Positions 1 through 5,697 of a DNA stretch of 7,467 nucleotides are shown piece after piece (the first letter of the stretch is position 1; each line of letters begins with the position of its first letter). A program made the position numbers and the translations under genes. This stretch comes from Candidatus Poseidoniia archaeon. Its GTDB lineage: Archaea; Thermoplasmatota; Poseidoniia; MGIII; CG-Epi1. The stretch is from positions 1-7,467 of the forward strand of contig JAKURS010000050.1 in assembly GCA_022449705.1 (NCBI GenBank), read 5' to 3'. The notes beneath the pieces were generated by a model that was not told the origin of the DNA, made no database searches, and saw only the letters and a list, made by a program, of their open reading frames with translations.

Positions 1-627
1 AGCCTCGAACAATTTGTTTCGTCCACCAAAGAGCTGGGATACCCTGATAATCCTGTCTGTTTCAAGCCACCATTCTCGAAGGGGTCGAGGGGTTTCAGGA
101 TACTTTCCGAGGATGTCTCACGCAAGGAGATTATACTGAAACAGAGACCATTCAGCTATTTTATCTCCATGAATGAGTTCATGGACGTCTTCGGAGAGGA
201 CGACGATTTCCCTGAATTACTCGTCATGGAATTCGTCCGGGGTATCGATTGCACTACCGACCCCCTGACCAGGAACGGGAAGGTCCTATTGTGCCCCATC
301 AAGTCCCGACACAACGAACGTTGCGGCCTGCCAATGAAATTTGTCCAGGTAGAGAGCCCTGAGCTGCTCGAAAGCACCAAGCATATCGTGAAGGCGCTGG
401 ACTTGGACTGGATTGTCAATGTCCAGTTCATCGGGGAGTACCTGATTGAACTGAATCCCAGGATATCTACCCAGATTTTCGCACCGGGGTTGAACATTCC
501 TTACTTGGCCATAAAGCTGCTACTGGAGGAGATTACACCTGACGAGGTGAGGGACTGCTCCAGCAAGATAAATATCGGACAGACATCGGTCAGGTACTAC
601 AACCAGATTTTTTTCGACGATAATTAA
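1..627 (+). CDS. ATP-grasp domain ligase, carbamoyl-phosphate-synthase-like, 5' end missing
   Basis: The frame is open from base 1 to TAA at 625-627, giving the last 208 residues of a longer protein whose start lies outside the window. ATP-grasp hallmarks are visible in order, using fragment numbering: a lysine strand and glycine-rich loop (VCFKPPFSKGSRGF, K22, G28-G31), the adenine-binding strand with acidic residue and glycine (LLVMEFVRGID, E77, G81), and the metal-binding end (VNVQFIG then YLIELNPRIS, with N140, Q142, E150, N152 and R154). This is the pattern of CarB-like ATP-grasp enzymes, which join a carboxylate to an amine or similar nucleophile through an acyl-phosphate. The substrate cannot be told from this part. 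The family is common in surface-polysaccharide and small-peptide biosynthesis loci. GC is about 50%, with AGG, AGA and ATA codons, unlike the roughly 65% GC genes downstream, which suggests acquisition. A seven-T run at 608-614 near the stop could help termination. Confidence 0.8.
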   Translation, partial: SLEQFVSSTKELGYPDNPVCFKPPFSKGSRGFRILSEDVSRKEIILKQRPFSYFISMNEFMDVFGEDDDFPELLVMEFVRGIDCTTDPLTRNGKVLLCPIKSRHNERCGLPMKFVQVESPELLESTKHIVKALDLDWIVNVQFIGEYLIELNPRISTQIFAPGLNIPYLAIKLLLEEITPDEVRDCSSKINIGQTSVRYYNQIFFDDN

Positions 628-652
628 TCGCTGGCCTCAGGCGCGTGCTCGC

Positions 653-669
653 CGGAAATCCTTTTTACA
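653..669 (+). promoter_or_regulatory. Archaeal promoter (BRE plus TATA-like box) for the mutase operon
   Basis: A T-rich element, TTTTTACA at 662-669, is preceded by a purine-rich GGAAA suited to a TFB recognition element. The centre of the box lies about 23.5 bases before the ATG at 689, which is the usual archaeal TATA-to-transcription-start distance. Transcription would therefore begin at or next to the start codon, giving a leaderless mRNA. The GGAG at 681-684 sits only four bases from the ATG and is too close to be a convincing ribosome binding site. This is seen as pattern and spacing only. Confidence 0.5.
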
Positions 670-688
670 CGCGCACCTCCGGAGCGCG

Positions 689-2404
689 ATGACTCCGCCG
701 GACGGGGCCGCCACCGGGAGCGGTGGCAGGGAGAAGCCGCGCCTCAGCGACCTGGAAGCGGAGCGAGCGCGCTGGGAGCGCGAGACGCTCGCGCCGGCGC
801 TAGAAAAACATGCCGAGCGGCAGAAGCGTTTCATCACCACTTCGGGGCAGGAGGTGGAGCGGCTCTACACGGCGCTCGATACGGCGCATCTGGATTTCGA
901 CCGCGATATCGGCTTCCCGGGCGAGTATCCCTACACCCGTGGCATCCATGCCACGATGCACCGCGGCCGGCTCTGGACCATGCGCATGTTCGCCGGCTTC
1001 GGTTCGGCGCGCGAGACCAATGCGCGCTTCAAGTATCTCCTTTCGCAGGGGCAGACCGGGCTCAGCACCGCCTTCGACCTGCCGACGCTCTACGGCTACG
1101 ACTCCGACTCGCCCACCGCGGCGGGCGAGTTCGGCGAGTGCGGCGTCGGCGTCTCGTCGCTGGAGGACATGTCAATCCTGTTCGACGGCATCCCGCTCGA
1201 CAGGGTCACGACGTCGATGACTATCAACTCGCCCGCAGCGATTATCTGGGCGATGTACATCGCCAACGCCGAGAACAACGGCGTCCCGCGCGCGAAGCTG
1301 GGCGGCACCCTCCAGAACGATATCCTGAAGGAGTTCATCGCGCAGAAGGAGTATCTCTATCCACCGCTACCGTCGCTGCGGCTGGTGACTGACACGGTCG
1401 AGTTCGGCACGCGCGAGATGCCGAAGTGGAATACCATCTCGATTTCGGGCTACCACATCCGTGAGGCTGGTTCCACTGCGGCGCAGGAGCTGGCGTTCAC
1501 TCTCGCCGACGGCTTTGCCTACGTTGACGACGCAGTCAAGCGCGGGCTGGGCGTCGACGAGTTCGCGCCACGGCTCTCGTTCTTCTTCAACGCGCACAAC
1601 GACTTCTTCGAGGAAATCGCCAAGTATCGCGCTGCGCGCCGCATCTGGGCGCGCGAGATGCGCGAGAAGTATGGCGCGCAAGACCCGCGCTCGTGGAAGC
1701 TACGGTTCCACACGCAGACCGCCGGCTGCTCGCTGACGGCGCAGCAACCTGAAGTCAATATCGTGCGTGTCGCCATCCAAGCGCTGGCGGGTGTGATGGG
1801 TGGCACGCAGTCGCTGCACACCGACGCGATGGATGAGGCGCTGGCGCTCCCGTCGGAGAAGGCGGCGCAGATTGCGCTGCGCACGCAACAGGTGATTGCA
1901 CACGAGTCGGGCGCCGCCAACGTGGTTGACCCGCTCGGCGGCTCATACTACCTTGAGTGGCTCACCGACGACCTTGAGCGGCAGGCGCGCGACTACTTCG
2001 ACCGCATCGACTCGCTCGGCGGCGTCATCCCCGCCATCGAGAAAGGCTGGTTCCAGAAGGAAATCGCCACGGCGGCCTACGCCTACCAGTGCGAAATCGA
2101 CTCGGGCGAGCGCAAGATCGTCGGCGTCAACGCACACACGGTCGATGAGCCGGTCGAAATTCCCATACTGGAGATAGATCCCAAGGGCTTCGAGCGGCAG
2201 TGCGCGCGGCTGGCGCGGCTGCGCAAGCAGCGCGACCCGCAGAAGCACGAGGCGGCGCTGGACGCGGTCCGCAAGGCGGCCGAGGGCGACGACAACTTGA
2301 TGCCGCACTTTATCACCGCCGTCCGCGCCGACGCGACGCTCGGCGAGCTGTGCGAAGTGCTACGCGGCGTCTTCGGCGAATACCGCGAGCCATCCGAGTT
2401 CTGA
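689..2404 (+). CDS. B12-dependent acyl-CoA mutase large (catalytic) subunit, methylmalonyl-CoA mutase family
   Basis: The product has 571 residues, the length of stand-alone large subunits. It has no C-terminal cobalamin-binding domain (no DxHxxG motif), so it must pair with a separate small subunit not encoded here. Family motifs run throughout: GFPGEYPYTRGIH (75-87), TGLSTAFDLPT (123-133), GYDSDSP (136-142), TTSMTINSPA (174-183), SISGYHIREAG (251-261), LSFFFNAHNDFFEEIAK (296-312), RFHTQTAG (339-346) and the DPLGGSYY segment (414-421). These form the TIM barrel that binds acyl-CoA and carries out radical carbon-skeleton rearrangement. Aligning H256 to the active-site His244 of Propionibacterium methylmalonyl-CoA mutase (offset 12) places F101 at Tyr89 and Q219 at Arg207. 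Those residues resemble isobutyryl-CoA mutase, so the substrate may not be methylmalonyl-CoA. The start is supported by the promoter spacing. The stop TGA overlaps the next ATG by one base. Confidence 0.93.
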   Translation: MTPPDGAATGSGGREKPRLSDLEAERARWERETLAPALEKHAERQKRFITTSGQEVERLYTALDTAHLDFDRDIGFPGEYPYTRGIHATMHRGRLWTMRMFAGFGSARETNARFKYLLSQGQTGLSTAFDLPTLYGYDSDSPTAAGEFGECGVGVSSLEDMSILFDGIPLDRVTTSMTINSPAAIIWAMYIANAENNGVPRAKLGGTLQNDILKEFIAQKEYLYPPLPSLRLVTDTVEFGTREMPKWNTISISGYHIREAGSTAAQELAFTLADGFAYVDDAVKRGLGVDEFAPRLSFFFNAHNDFFEEIAKYRAARRIWAREMREKYGAQDPRSWKLRFHTQTAGCSLTAQQPEVNIVRVAIQALAGVMGGTQSLHTDAMDEALALPSEKAAQIALRTQQVIAHESGAANVVDPLGGSYYLEWLTDDLERQARDYFDRIDSLGGVIPAIEKGWFQKEIATAAYAYQCEIDSGERKIVGVNAHTVDEPVEIPILEIDPKGFERQCARLARLRKQRDPQKHEAALDAVRKAAEGDDNLMPHFITAVRADATLGELCEVLRGVFGEYREPSEF

Positions 2405-2955
2405 TGGCTATCGTGGCGCTGACTGGCATGCCCGCCGCTGGCAAGGGCGAGGTGGCTGCAGTCGCGCAGCAGCGCGGCTGGGCAGTGCACCGTATCGGCG
2501 ACCTGGTGTGGGAGGAAACCGAGCGACAGGGCCTGGAGCTGGCGCCCTCAAGTGTCGGCACGGTCGCCAATGGCGAGCGCGAGGAACACGGGTACGGCGT
2601 CTGGGCCGAGCGGTCACTGCCGCGCATCGATGCCCTGCGCACGGACGGGAAGTACGTGCTCATTGACGGCATGCGTGGCGAGGAGGAGCTGGCTGTGTTC
2701 CGCGCCGCCTACGGCGACACGCTCGTTACGGTTGCAGTACTAGCGTCGCCAGAGACCCGGCTGGCGCGGGTCCAGCAGCGCGGCCGCGTGGATGACGGCG
2801 ACGCTACCGCGTTCCAGGCGCGCGACCAGCGCGAGCTGGGATGGTCGCTGGCGGAGACGATTGCGGCGGCCGACGAGACGCTTGAAAACGAGGGTTCGCT
2901 GGGTCAGCTGCGTGAAGATGCAGATGAACTGCTTGAGCGGCTTGAGTCGCTCTAA
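2404..2955 (+). CDS. UPF0200 family P-loop kinase-like protein (dephospho-CoA kinase / NMP kinase fold)
   Basis: The 183-residue product begins at the ATG that overlaps the mutase stop (TGATG), so it is translationally coupled and shares its operon. The N-terminus is a Walker A loop, LTGMPAAGKGE (residues 6-16, K14). It is followed by a GDLVWEET segment (32-39), the LELAPSSVG block (44-52) typical of archaeal UPF0200 proteins, a Walker-B-like strand VLIDGMRGEEEL (85-96), and a lid-like ASPETRLARVQQRGRVDD (114-131). Length and order match archaeal UPF0200 proteins such as MJ1399 as I remember them, which are related in fold to dephospho-CoA and adenylate kinases but have no established substrate. 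The residue after the P-loop lysine is Gly rather than Ser/Thr. Its place beside an acyl-CoA enzyme fits nucleotide or CoA metabolism, but that is inference. Its stop overlaps the stop of the convergent peptidase gene. Confidence 0.85.
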   Translation: MAIVALTGMPAAGKGEVAAVAQQRGWAVHRIGDLVWEETERQGLELAPSSVGTVANGEREEHGYGVWAERSLPRIDALRTDGKYVLIDGMRGEEELAVFRAAYGDTLVTVAVLASPETRLARVQQRGRVDDGDATAFQARDQRELGWSLAETIAAADETLENEGSLGQLREDADELLERLESL

Positions 2956-4541
2956 CTCTTATCGTAGACCGGCCGTTCGTCAAGGTACCAGAAGAGGCCG
3001 GTAAACCACCACGCTATCATATCCAGCGACGCGACCAGGTTCTGCTTGCCCGTGGCGTTGGCGGTCGCCATCCAGTCAACCATCTCGGGCAGGGTGTCGC
3101 ACGGCGCGTGGTAGCAGTCGTAGCCACCGGTGATGGCGCCGAAGTCCATCGAGACGACCCCCAGCCGGTCGGCGAAGCGGACGTAGTCGCTGCGGCCGCG
3201 CTGCGACTCGTGCACCGAGATGGTTTCCGGGTGCGTGTGGTCGTGGTCCTTCATCGCCGCGTAGCCTTCGGTATAGTAGAGTTCGCGACCGTTGCGCAGC
3301 GGCTGAGCGATGTCGTAGAAGTTGGATCCAATCCATTCGGCGAGGGAAATCATTTCCCACTGCTCGTTGAGCTGGTCGTCGCTGTCGGGGATGATGTCCA
3401 CGACGAGCGTGTATTCCCCGGGATAGTTCACTCCGGCGCTGTCGATGTTCAGATAATTCGTTATGTTCACGCCGGGTGGGATGTTGTCAATCCAGCGGTC
3501 GGCGCCGTCGTAGCCGTTCTCTTCATTCGACCAGAAACAGACGGCGAGCGTGCGCCGGCTGTCGAACTGCGCCAGCGCCTCGGCCGCCGCGAGCGCCATT
3601 GCCACCCCAGCGGTGTTGTCGTGCGCACCGATGTGGGTTCCGCCACCAGGTGGGCTGCCCGGCTCCGCGAGGTCGAGGTGCGCCCCGAGCACCAGCCACT
3701 CATCGGGGTAGACCGTCCCCGTCCTGTAGCCGCAGACGTTGACCGCGTAGGGTGAACTGGAGAACTCGTAGCGGTGAATCTGCCCGTCGAGCCCCATTGA
3801 GTCAAACTCGCCTTCCAGAAACGCCAGCGCCCGCTCGTAGGCAGGGTCGCGCGGGACCAGTGGCCCCCAGCGCTCATTATAGCCGTCTTGCTCATCCGTT
3901 ACGAATTCCAGCCACTCATAAACGGAATAGCCGTCTACCAGCCCGGTGCTGTGGCTGCCTCCCTGCTCCAGGGCAATTCCGTCGCGTATGGGGCGCGAAA
4001 CCGGGAACTGCAACGTCTCGACGCCAGCGGCTGTGAGCCTCGCCGGGATTAGTGCCGGCAGTTCGCCATCACCAGCTGTGCGCAGCGCGCCGATGCCGTC
4101 TGCCATGCCCTCTGCGGGACCGCCGCGGTCTATCCACTCGTGCCAGCTCTCGTTAGTAGCGCGCAACGGCCACGCATCACGCCCCCGCTCGGCAACCAGG
4201 AACGTGGCTTCGGCATGGCCGGGTGGCGCCAACATGACCACCTGCCGCGAATCCCATGCCTTCGCGAAGTCGAGAACGGTCCCGTTCTGCACCAGCCCCG
4301 AAACGGAATCGCGGACCGGGTAGGGCACCAGTAGGCTCAGTGGCTGGCGCGCTGTGAACTCGGCTGGCTGGAAGGTGCCGCCGACCAGTTCGCCCGGCGC
4401 CATGCTTACGGAAGCGGCGAGTGACAACCCGTCCGTCTCGCCACTGTCGAGGCAGCCGGCGAACGCCGGCAACAGCAGCAGCAGCGCCAGCGAGAGCGCA
4501 AACCGTGGCGCCACTGCTTTGTCTGCCCGGGAGTGATTCAT
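2952..4541 (-). CDS. Secreted M28-family zinc aminopeptidase lipoprotein, left copy
   Basis: The 529-residue product starts at the ATG at 4541. The N-terminus is a lipoprotein signal peptide: a basic start, a Leu-rich core (about 15-26) and the lipobox AFAGC with the lipidated cysteine at C30, so the mature protein is anchored outside the membrane. Residues 31 to about 230 form an N-terminal region I do not recognise. The M28 peptidase domain follows with all expected ligands: H288 (GAHLD), bridging D308 (GAHDNTAG), catalytic E340 and ligand E341 (WSNEE), D367 (LNIDSAG) and H478 (YHAPCDT). The SDYVRFADRLGV segment (451-462) resembles the PSMA-like branch. The enzyme should remove amino acids from peptides outside the cell. 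The membrane-protein gene lies 34 bases upstream on the same strand with no visible separate promoter or Shine-Dalgarno sequence, so the two are probably cotranscribed. A near-identical copy runs the other way from 6450. Confidence 0.88.
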   Translation of the reverse strand: MNHSRADKAVAPRFALSLALLLLLPAFAGCLDSGETDGLSLAASVSMAPGELVGGTFQPAEFTARQPLSLLVPYPVRDSVSGLVQNGTVLDFAKAWDSRQVVMLAPPGHAEATFLVAERGRDAWPLRATNESWHEWIDRGGPAEGMADGIGALRTAGDGELPALIPARLTAAGVETLQFPVSRPIRDGIALEQGGSHSTGLVDGYSVYEWLEFVTDEQDGYNERWGPLVPRDPAYERALAFLEGEFDSMGLDGQIHRYEFSSSPYAVNVCGYRTGTVYPDEWLVLGAHLDLAEPGSPPGGGTHIGAHDNTAGVAMALAAAEALAQFDSRRTLAVCFWSNEENGYDGADRWIDNIPPGVNITNYLNIDSAGVNYPGEYTLVVDIIPDSDDQLNEQWEMISLAEWIGSNFYDIAQPLRNGRELYYTEGYAAMKDHDHTHPETISVHESQRGRSDYVRFADRLGVVSMDFGAITGGYDCYHAPCDTLPEMVDWMATANATGKQNLVASLDMIAWWFTGLFWYLDERPVYDKS

Positions 4542-4575
4542 GTCGCGTCGTGGTGCACGGTTCGCGCTACTTATG

Positions 4576-5295
4576 CTAGTAACCTTGCGTTACTACCAGC
4601 AGGAACAGGAACACCAGCGGCAGCAGGTGGAACGCAAGACCGATGCCGACGTTGACCAGCATCCAGCGCCGCGCGTAAGCGTCCGGCTTCTCCATCACCT
4701 TGTCGACGACGGTGTTGGTTGTGTCAATCACGCGCGTAGCGAGGTAACCGGCGAACCGAGCTACCCGTTCGTGCGGTTGTGCCTCCACTCCGCGTTCGGC
4801 GCGGCCGTGGAGCCAGTCACCCATTGAGAGCATGCGGTCGACCATGGGGCGGTAGCGGCTGATGTCGATACTGATGATGCGAATCGCCATTTTGCGCGTG
4901 TCCCACACACGCCGGAAGTCGAGGTAGCTGTGCGCTATGAAGAAGGCGCCGATAGCGAAGTAGTGCCACTGCGGCATGTCGCCCCACGCCGGGACGTGCA
5001 GCGTTACGCCGGCCAGCTCGACGTAGCCACTGGCGTCGGGGCTCGGGACGAAGAAGCGCAGCAGTGCGATGGTCGTCGGCACCAGCAACCCGATGGTGAA
5101 CTTGACCGCGATGGTGTATCCGCGTGGAATTTCGCGCAGCCGCTCGAAGAGCCACTTGAGGTGGTGGCCATGGAGCCGCACTGCCATCAACGCCGGCTCG
5201 CCCAGCAGGAACAGCCGCATGACGATAGGGATGAAAATCAGGAAGCGGAAGTAGAGTTCCCAGGCGGAGTCCCAACGCAGCAGGCCGTCCAGCAC
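4576..5295 (-). CDS. Conserved four-helix membrane protein of unknown function, left copy
   Basis: I do not recognise the family. The open frame extends to a GTG at 5334 (252 residues), with an ATG at 5328. I prefer the GTG at 5295 (239 residues) because a TATATAAT box lies about 24 bases before it and the matching GTG in the right copy has the same arrangement. An ATAAAATA stretch near 5348-5355 would equally suit the ATG at 5328, so the start is uncertain. From 5295, hydrophobic segments fall at about 13-32, 61-83, 110-126 and 213-235. The long loop 127-212 is charged and strongly conserved between copies (RIISIDISRYRPMVDRMLS, then RVIDTTNTVVDKVMEKPDAY) and may be a cytoplasmic functional part. 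The gene ends 34 bases before the peptidase gene on the same strand, suggesting an operon and a shared job such as anchoring, export or uptake of peptidase products. Confidence 0.75.
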   Translation of the reverse strand: MLDGLLRWDSAWELYFRFLIFIPIVMRLFLLGEPALMAVRLHGHHLKWLFERLREIPRGYTIAVKFTIGLLVPTTIALLRFFVPSPDASGYVELAGVTLHVPAWGDMPQWHYFAIGAFFIAHSYLDFRRVWDTRKMAIRIISIDISRYRPMVDRMLSMGDWLHGRAERGVEAQPHERVARFAGYLATRVIDTTNTVVDKVMEKPDAYARRWMLVNVGIGLAFHLLPLVFLFLLVVTQGY

Positions 5296-5314
5296 GCCTG
5301 CGCAGCCGATGGTG

Positions 5315-5322
5315 ATTATATA
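5315..5322 (-). promoter_or_regulatory. TATA-like box of the left membrane protein / peptidase operon
   Basis: On the minus strand the sequence reads TATATAAT, close to the archaeal TATA consensus. Its centre lies 23-24 bases before the GTG at 5295. The corresponding position in the right arm holds TTTTTTAAT, followed by the same number of bases to a GTG. Because the box lies within the longest open frame, accepting it means the protein starts later than the longest frame suggests. Confidence 0.4.
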
Positions 5323-5334
5323 GGCCATCGCCAC

Positions 5335-5427
5335 GGGTTTTTTTATCCTATTTTATCGACGATAAATGGCGTTTGTTGCTGGTGATGTTAATTACTGATG
5401 AGCATCATTTACTGACTTTTTTGTAGA
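5335..5427. other. AT-rich central segment of the duplication spacer
   Basis: This 93-base stretch is much richer in A and T than its surroundings and has no plausible gene. It contains T-runs at 5338-5344 and 5417-5422, a 15-base palindrome at 5352-5366, a 12-base inverted repeat TGATG-AG-CATCA at 5396-5407, and two copies of TTACTGA (5392-5398 and 5409-5415) 17 bases apart. This is the likely control region between the leftward genes and the remnant, or the scar of the event that joined the arms. The wider gap between the two preferred membrane-protein starts (5296-5697) holds only this segment, the promoter elements and the Rnp4 remnant. Confidence 0.5.
5352..5366. repeat. 15-base palindrome, possible operator
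   Basis: TTTATCG-A-CGATAAA is a perfect 7-base inverted repeat around one central base. It lies 57 bases upstream of the preferred left-copy start (GTG 5295) and 24 bases upstream of the alternative ATG at 5328, partly overlapping the TATA-like ATAAAATA. Dimeric archaeal repressors often bind palindromes of this size next to a TATA box. No regulator gene is present in the window, so the role is a guess. Confidence 0.35.
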
Positions 5428-5652
5428 ATGCTGCTGGGAGCTCGCGGCCGGGGCCCAGCGGCGGTGAAAACCCTAAACCCACCCGGCACTGCAACCCCGA
5501 TGCGCCCACGGCCGTTCCTGCTGCTGCTTGCCGGCGTCGCGCTGCCGCCCTTCGAGCGCCCAGCGCTCCGCCTGCTCGAGCAGGTGCGCGATGCGCTCGC
5601 GGGCGATGGCCTCCATGCGGTTCGTGCGGCGACCGCGACGATGCGACGACAT
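5409..5652 (-). pseudogene. rnp4: Decayed gene for RNase P protein component 4 (Rpp21/Rpr2 family)
   Basis: Reading the minus strand from the ATG at 5652 gives a 59-residue frame ending at TAG 5473-5475. Its first 40 residues match the start of archaeal Rpp21: a basic leader (SSHRRGRRTNR), then MEAIARERIAHLLEQAER (13-30) and WALEGRQRDA (31-40), the first helical region of this RNase P subunit. After about residue 41 the similarity stops in this frame. In the neighbouring frame, which runs to a stop at 5409-5411, GRIGVAVPGGFRVF resembles the next family block (ARRIG, V-R-x-P, then F-R-R-F), so a frameshift of one base is likely. The two CxxC zinc motifs expected further on are absent and the frame ends early, so a working product is unlikely. 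The family is normally about 95-120 residues. A TATA-like box at 5670-5678 is at promoter distance. The match is from memory of the family, not from a search. Confidence 0.6.
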
Positions 5653-5669
5653 GCGCCGCGAGTGGCCGG

Positions 5670-5678
5670 TTTTTTAAT
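5670..5678. promoter_or_regulatory. Shared TATA-like box, possibly bidirectional
   Basis: TTTTTTAAT on the plus strand (ATTAAAAAA on the minus) lies about 24 bases before the GTG at 5698 of the right membrane protein and about 22 bases before the ATG at 5652 of the Rnp4 remnant. One element could therefore have driven both leaderless transcripts. The spacing to the rightward gene equals that seen for the left copy and for the mutase operon. Confidence 0.4.
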
Positions 5679-5697
5679 CACCACCGGCTGCGCAGGT

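Larger units (their letters stand above)
3519..5322 (-). repeat. Left arm of a large inverted duplication (part that pairs within the window)
   Basis: This stretch, read on the minus strand, aligns with 5669-7467 read on the plus strand. It covers the membrane-protein gene, the short junction and the first 341 codons of the peptidase. Protein identity is about 85% in both genes by hand count, which indicates that the two genes were copied together as a block. The true left arm probably continues to 2952, because the rest of the left peptidase should pair with sequence beyond the window end. There are no terminal insertion-sequence features. Confidence 0.85.

Noticed and set aside
612..626. 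TCGACGATAA shared by the end of the ATP-grasp gene and the spacer palindrome
   Set aside because: A ten-base match where one copy is coding sequence is easily chance, and there is no extension or matching context.
1096..2490. Long open frames antisense to the mutase and similar overlapping frames elsewhere
   Set aside because: They are products of GC-rich codon structure, with compositionally biased, Arg/Ala/Ser-rich translations and no family motifs, lying over well-supported genes.
4465..4485. CAG/CTG triplet runs in the peptidase signal peptides
   Set aside because: They are explained by consecutive leucine codons in the hydrophobic core and are not an independent repeat element.
4576..5295. 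Membrane protein as a NuoL or antiporter-type C-terminal fragment (segment RVIDTTNTVVDKV)
   Set aside because: Only a short RVID-like pattern is shared, while the number of helices and the surrounding residues do not fit.
5428..5697. N-terminal extension of the right membrane protein (ATG 5428, with a Leu-rich, signal-like stretch)
   Set aside because: The left copy has no counterpart, the DNA carries an Rpp21-like reading on the other strand, and the Leu-rich run comes from a CTG/CAG-type repeat. The frame is open mainly because of high GC.
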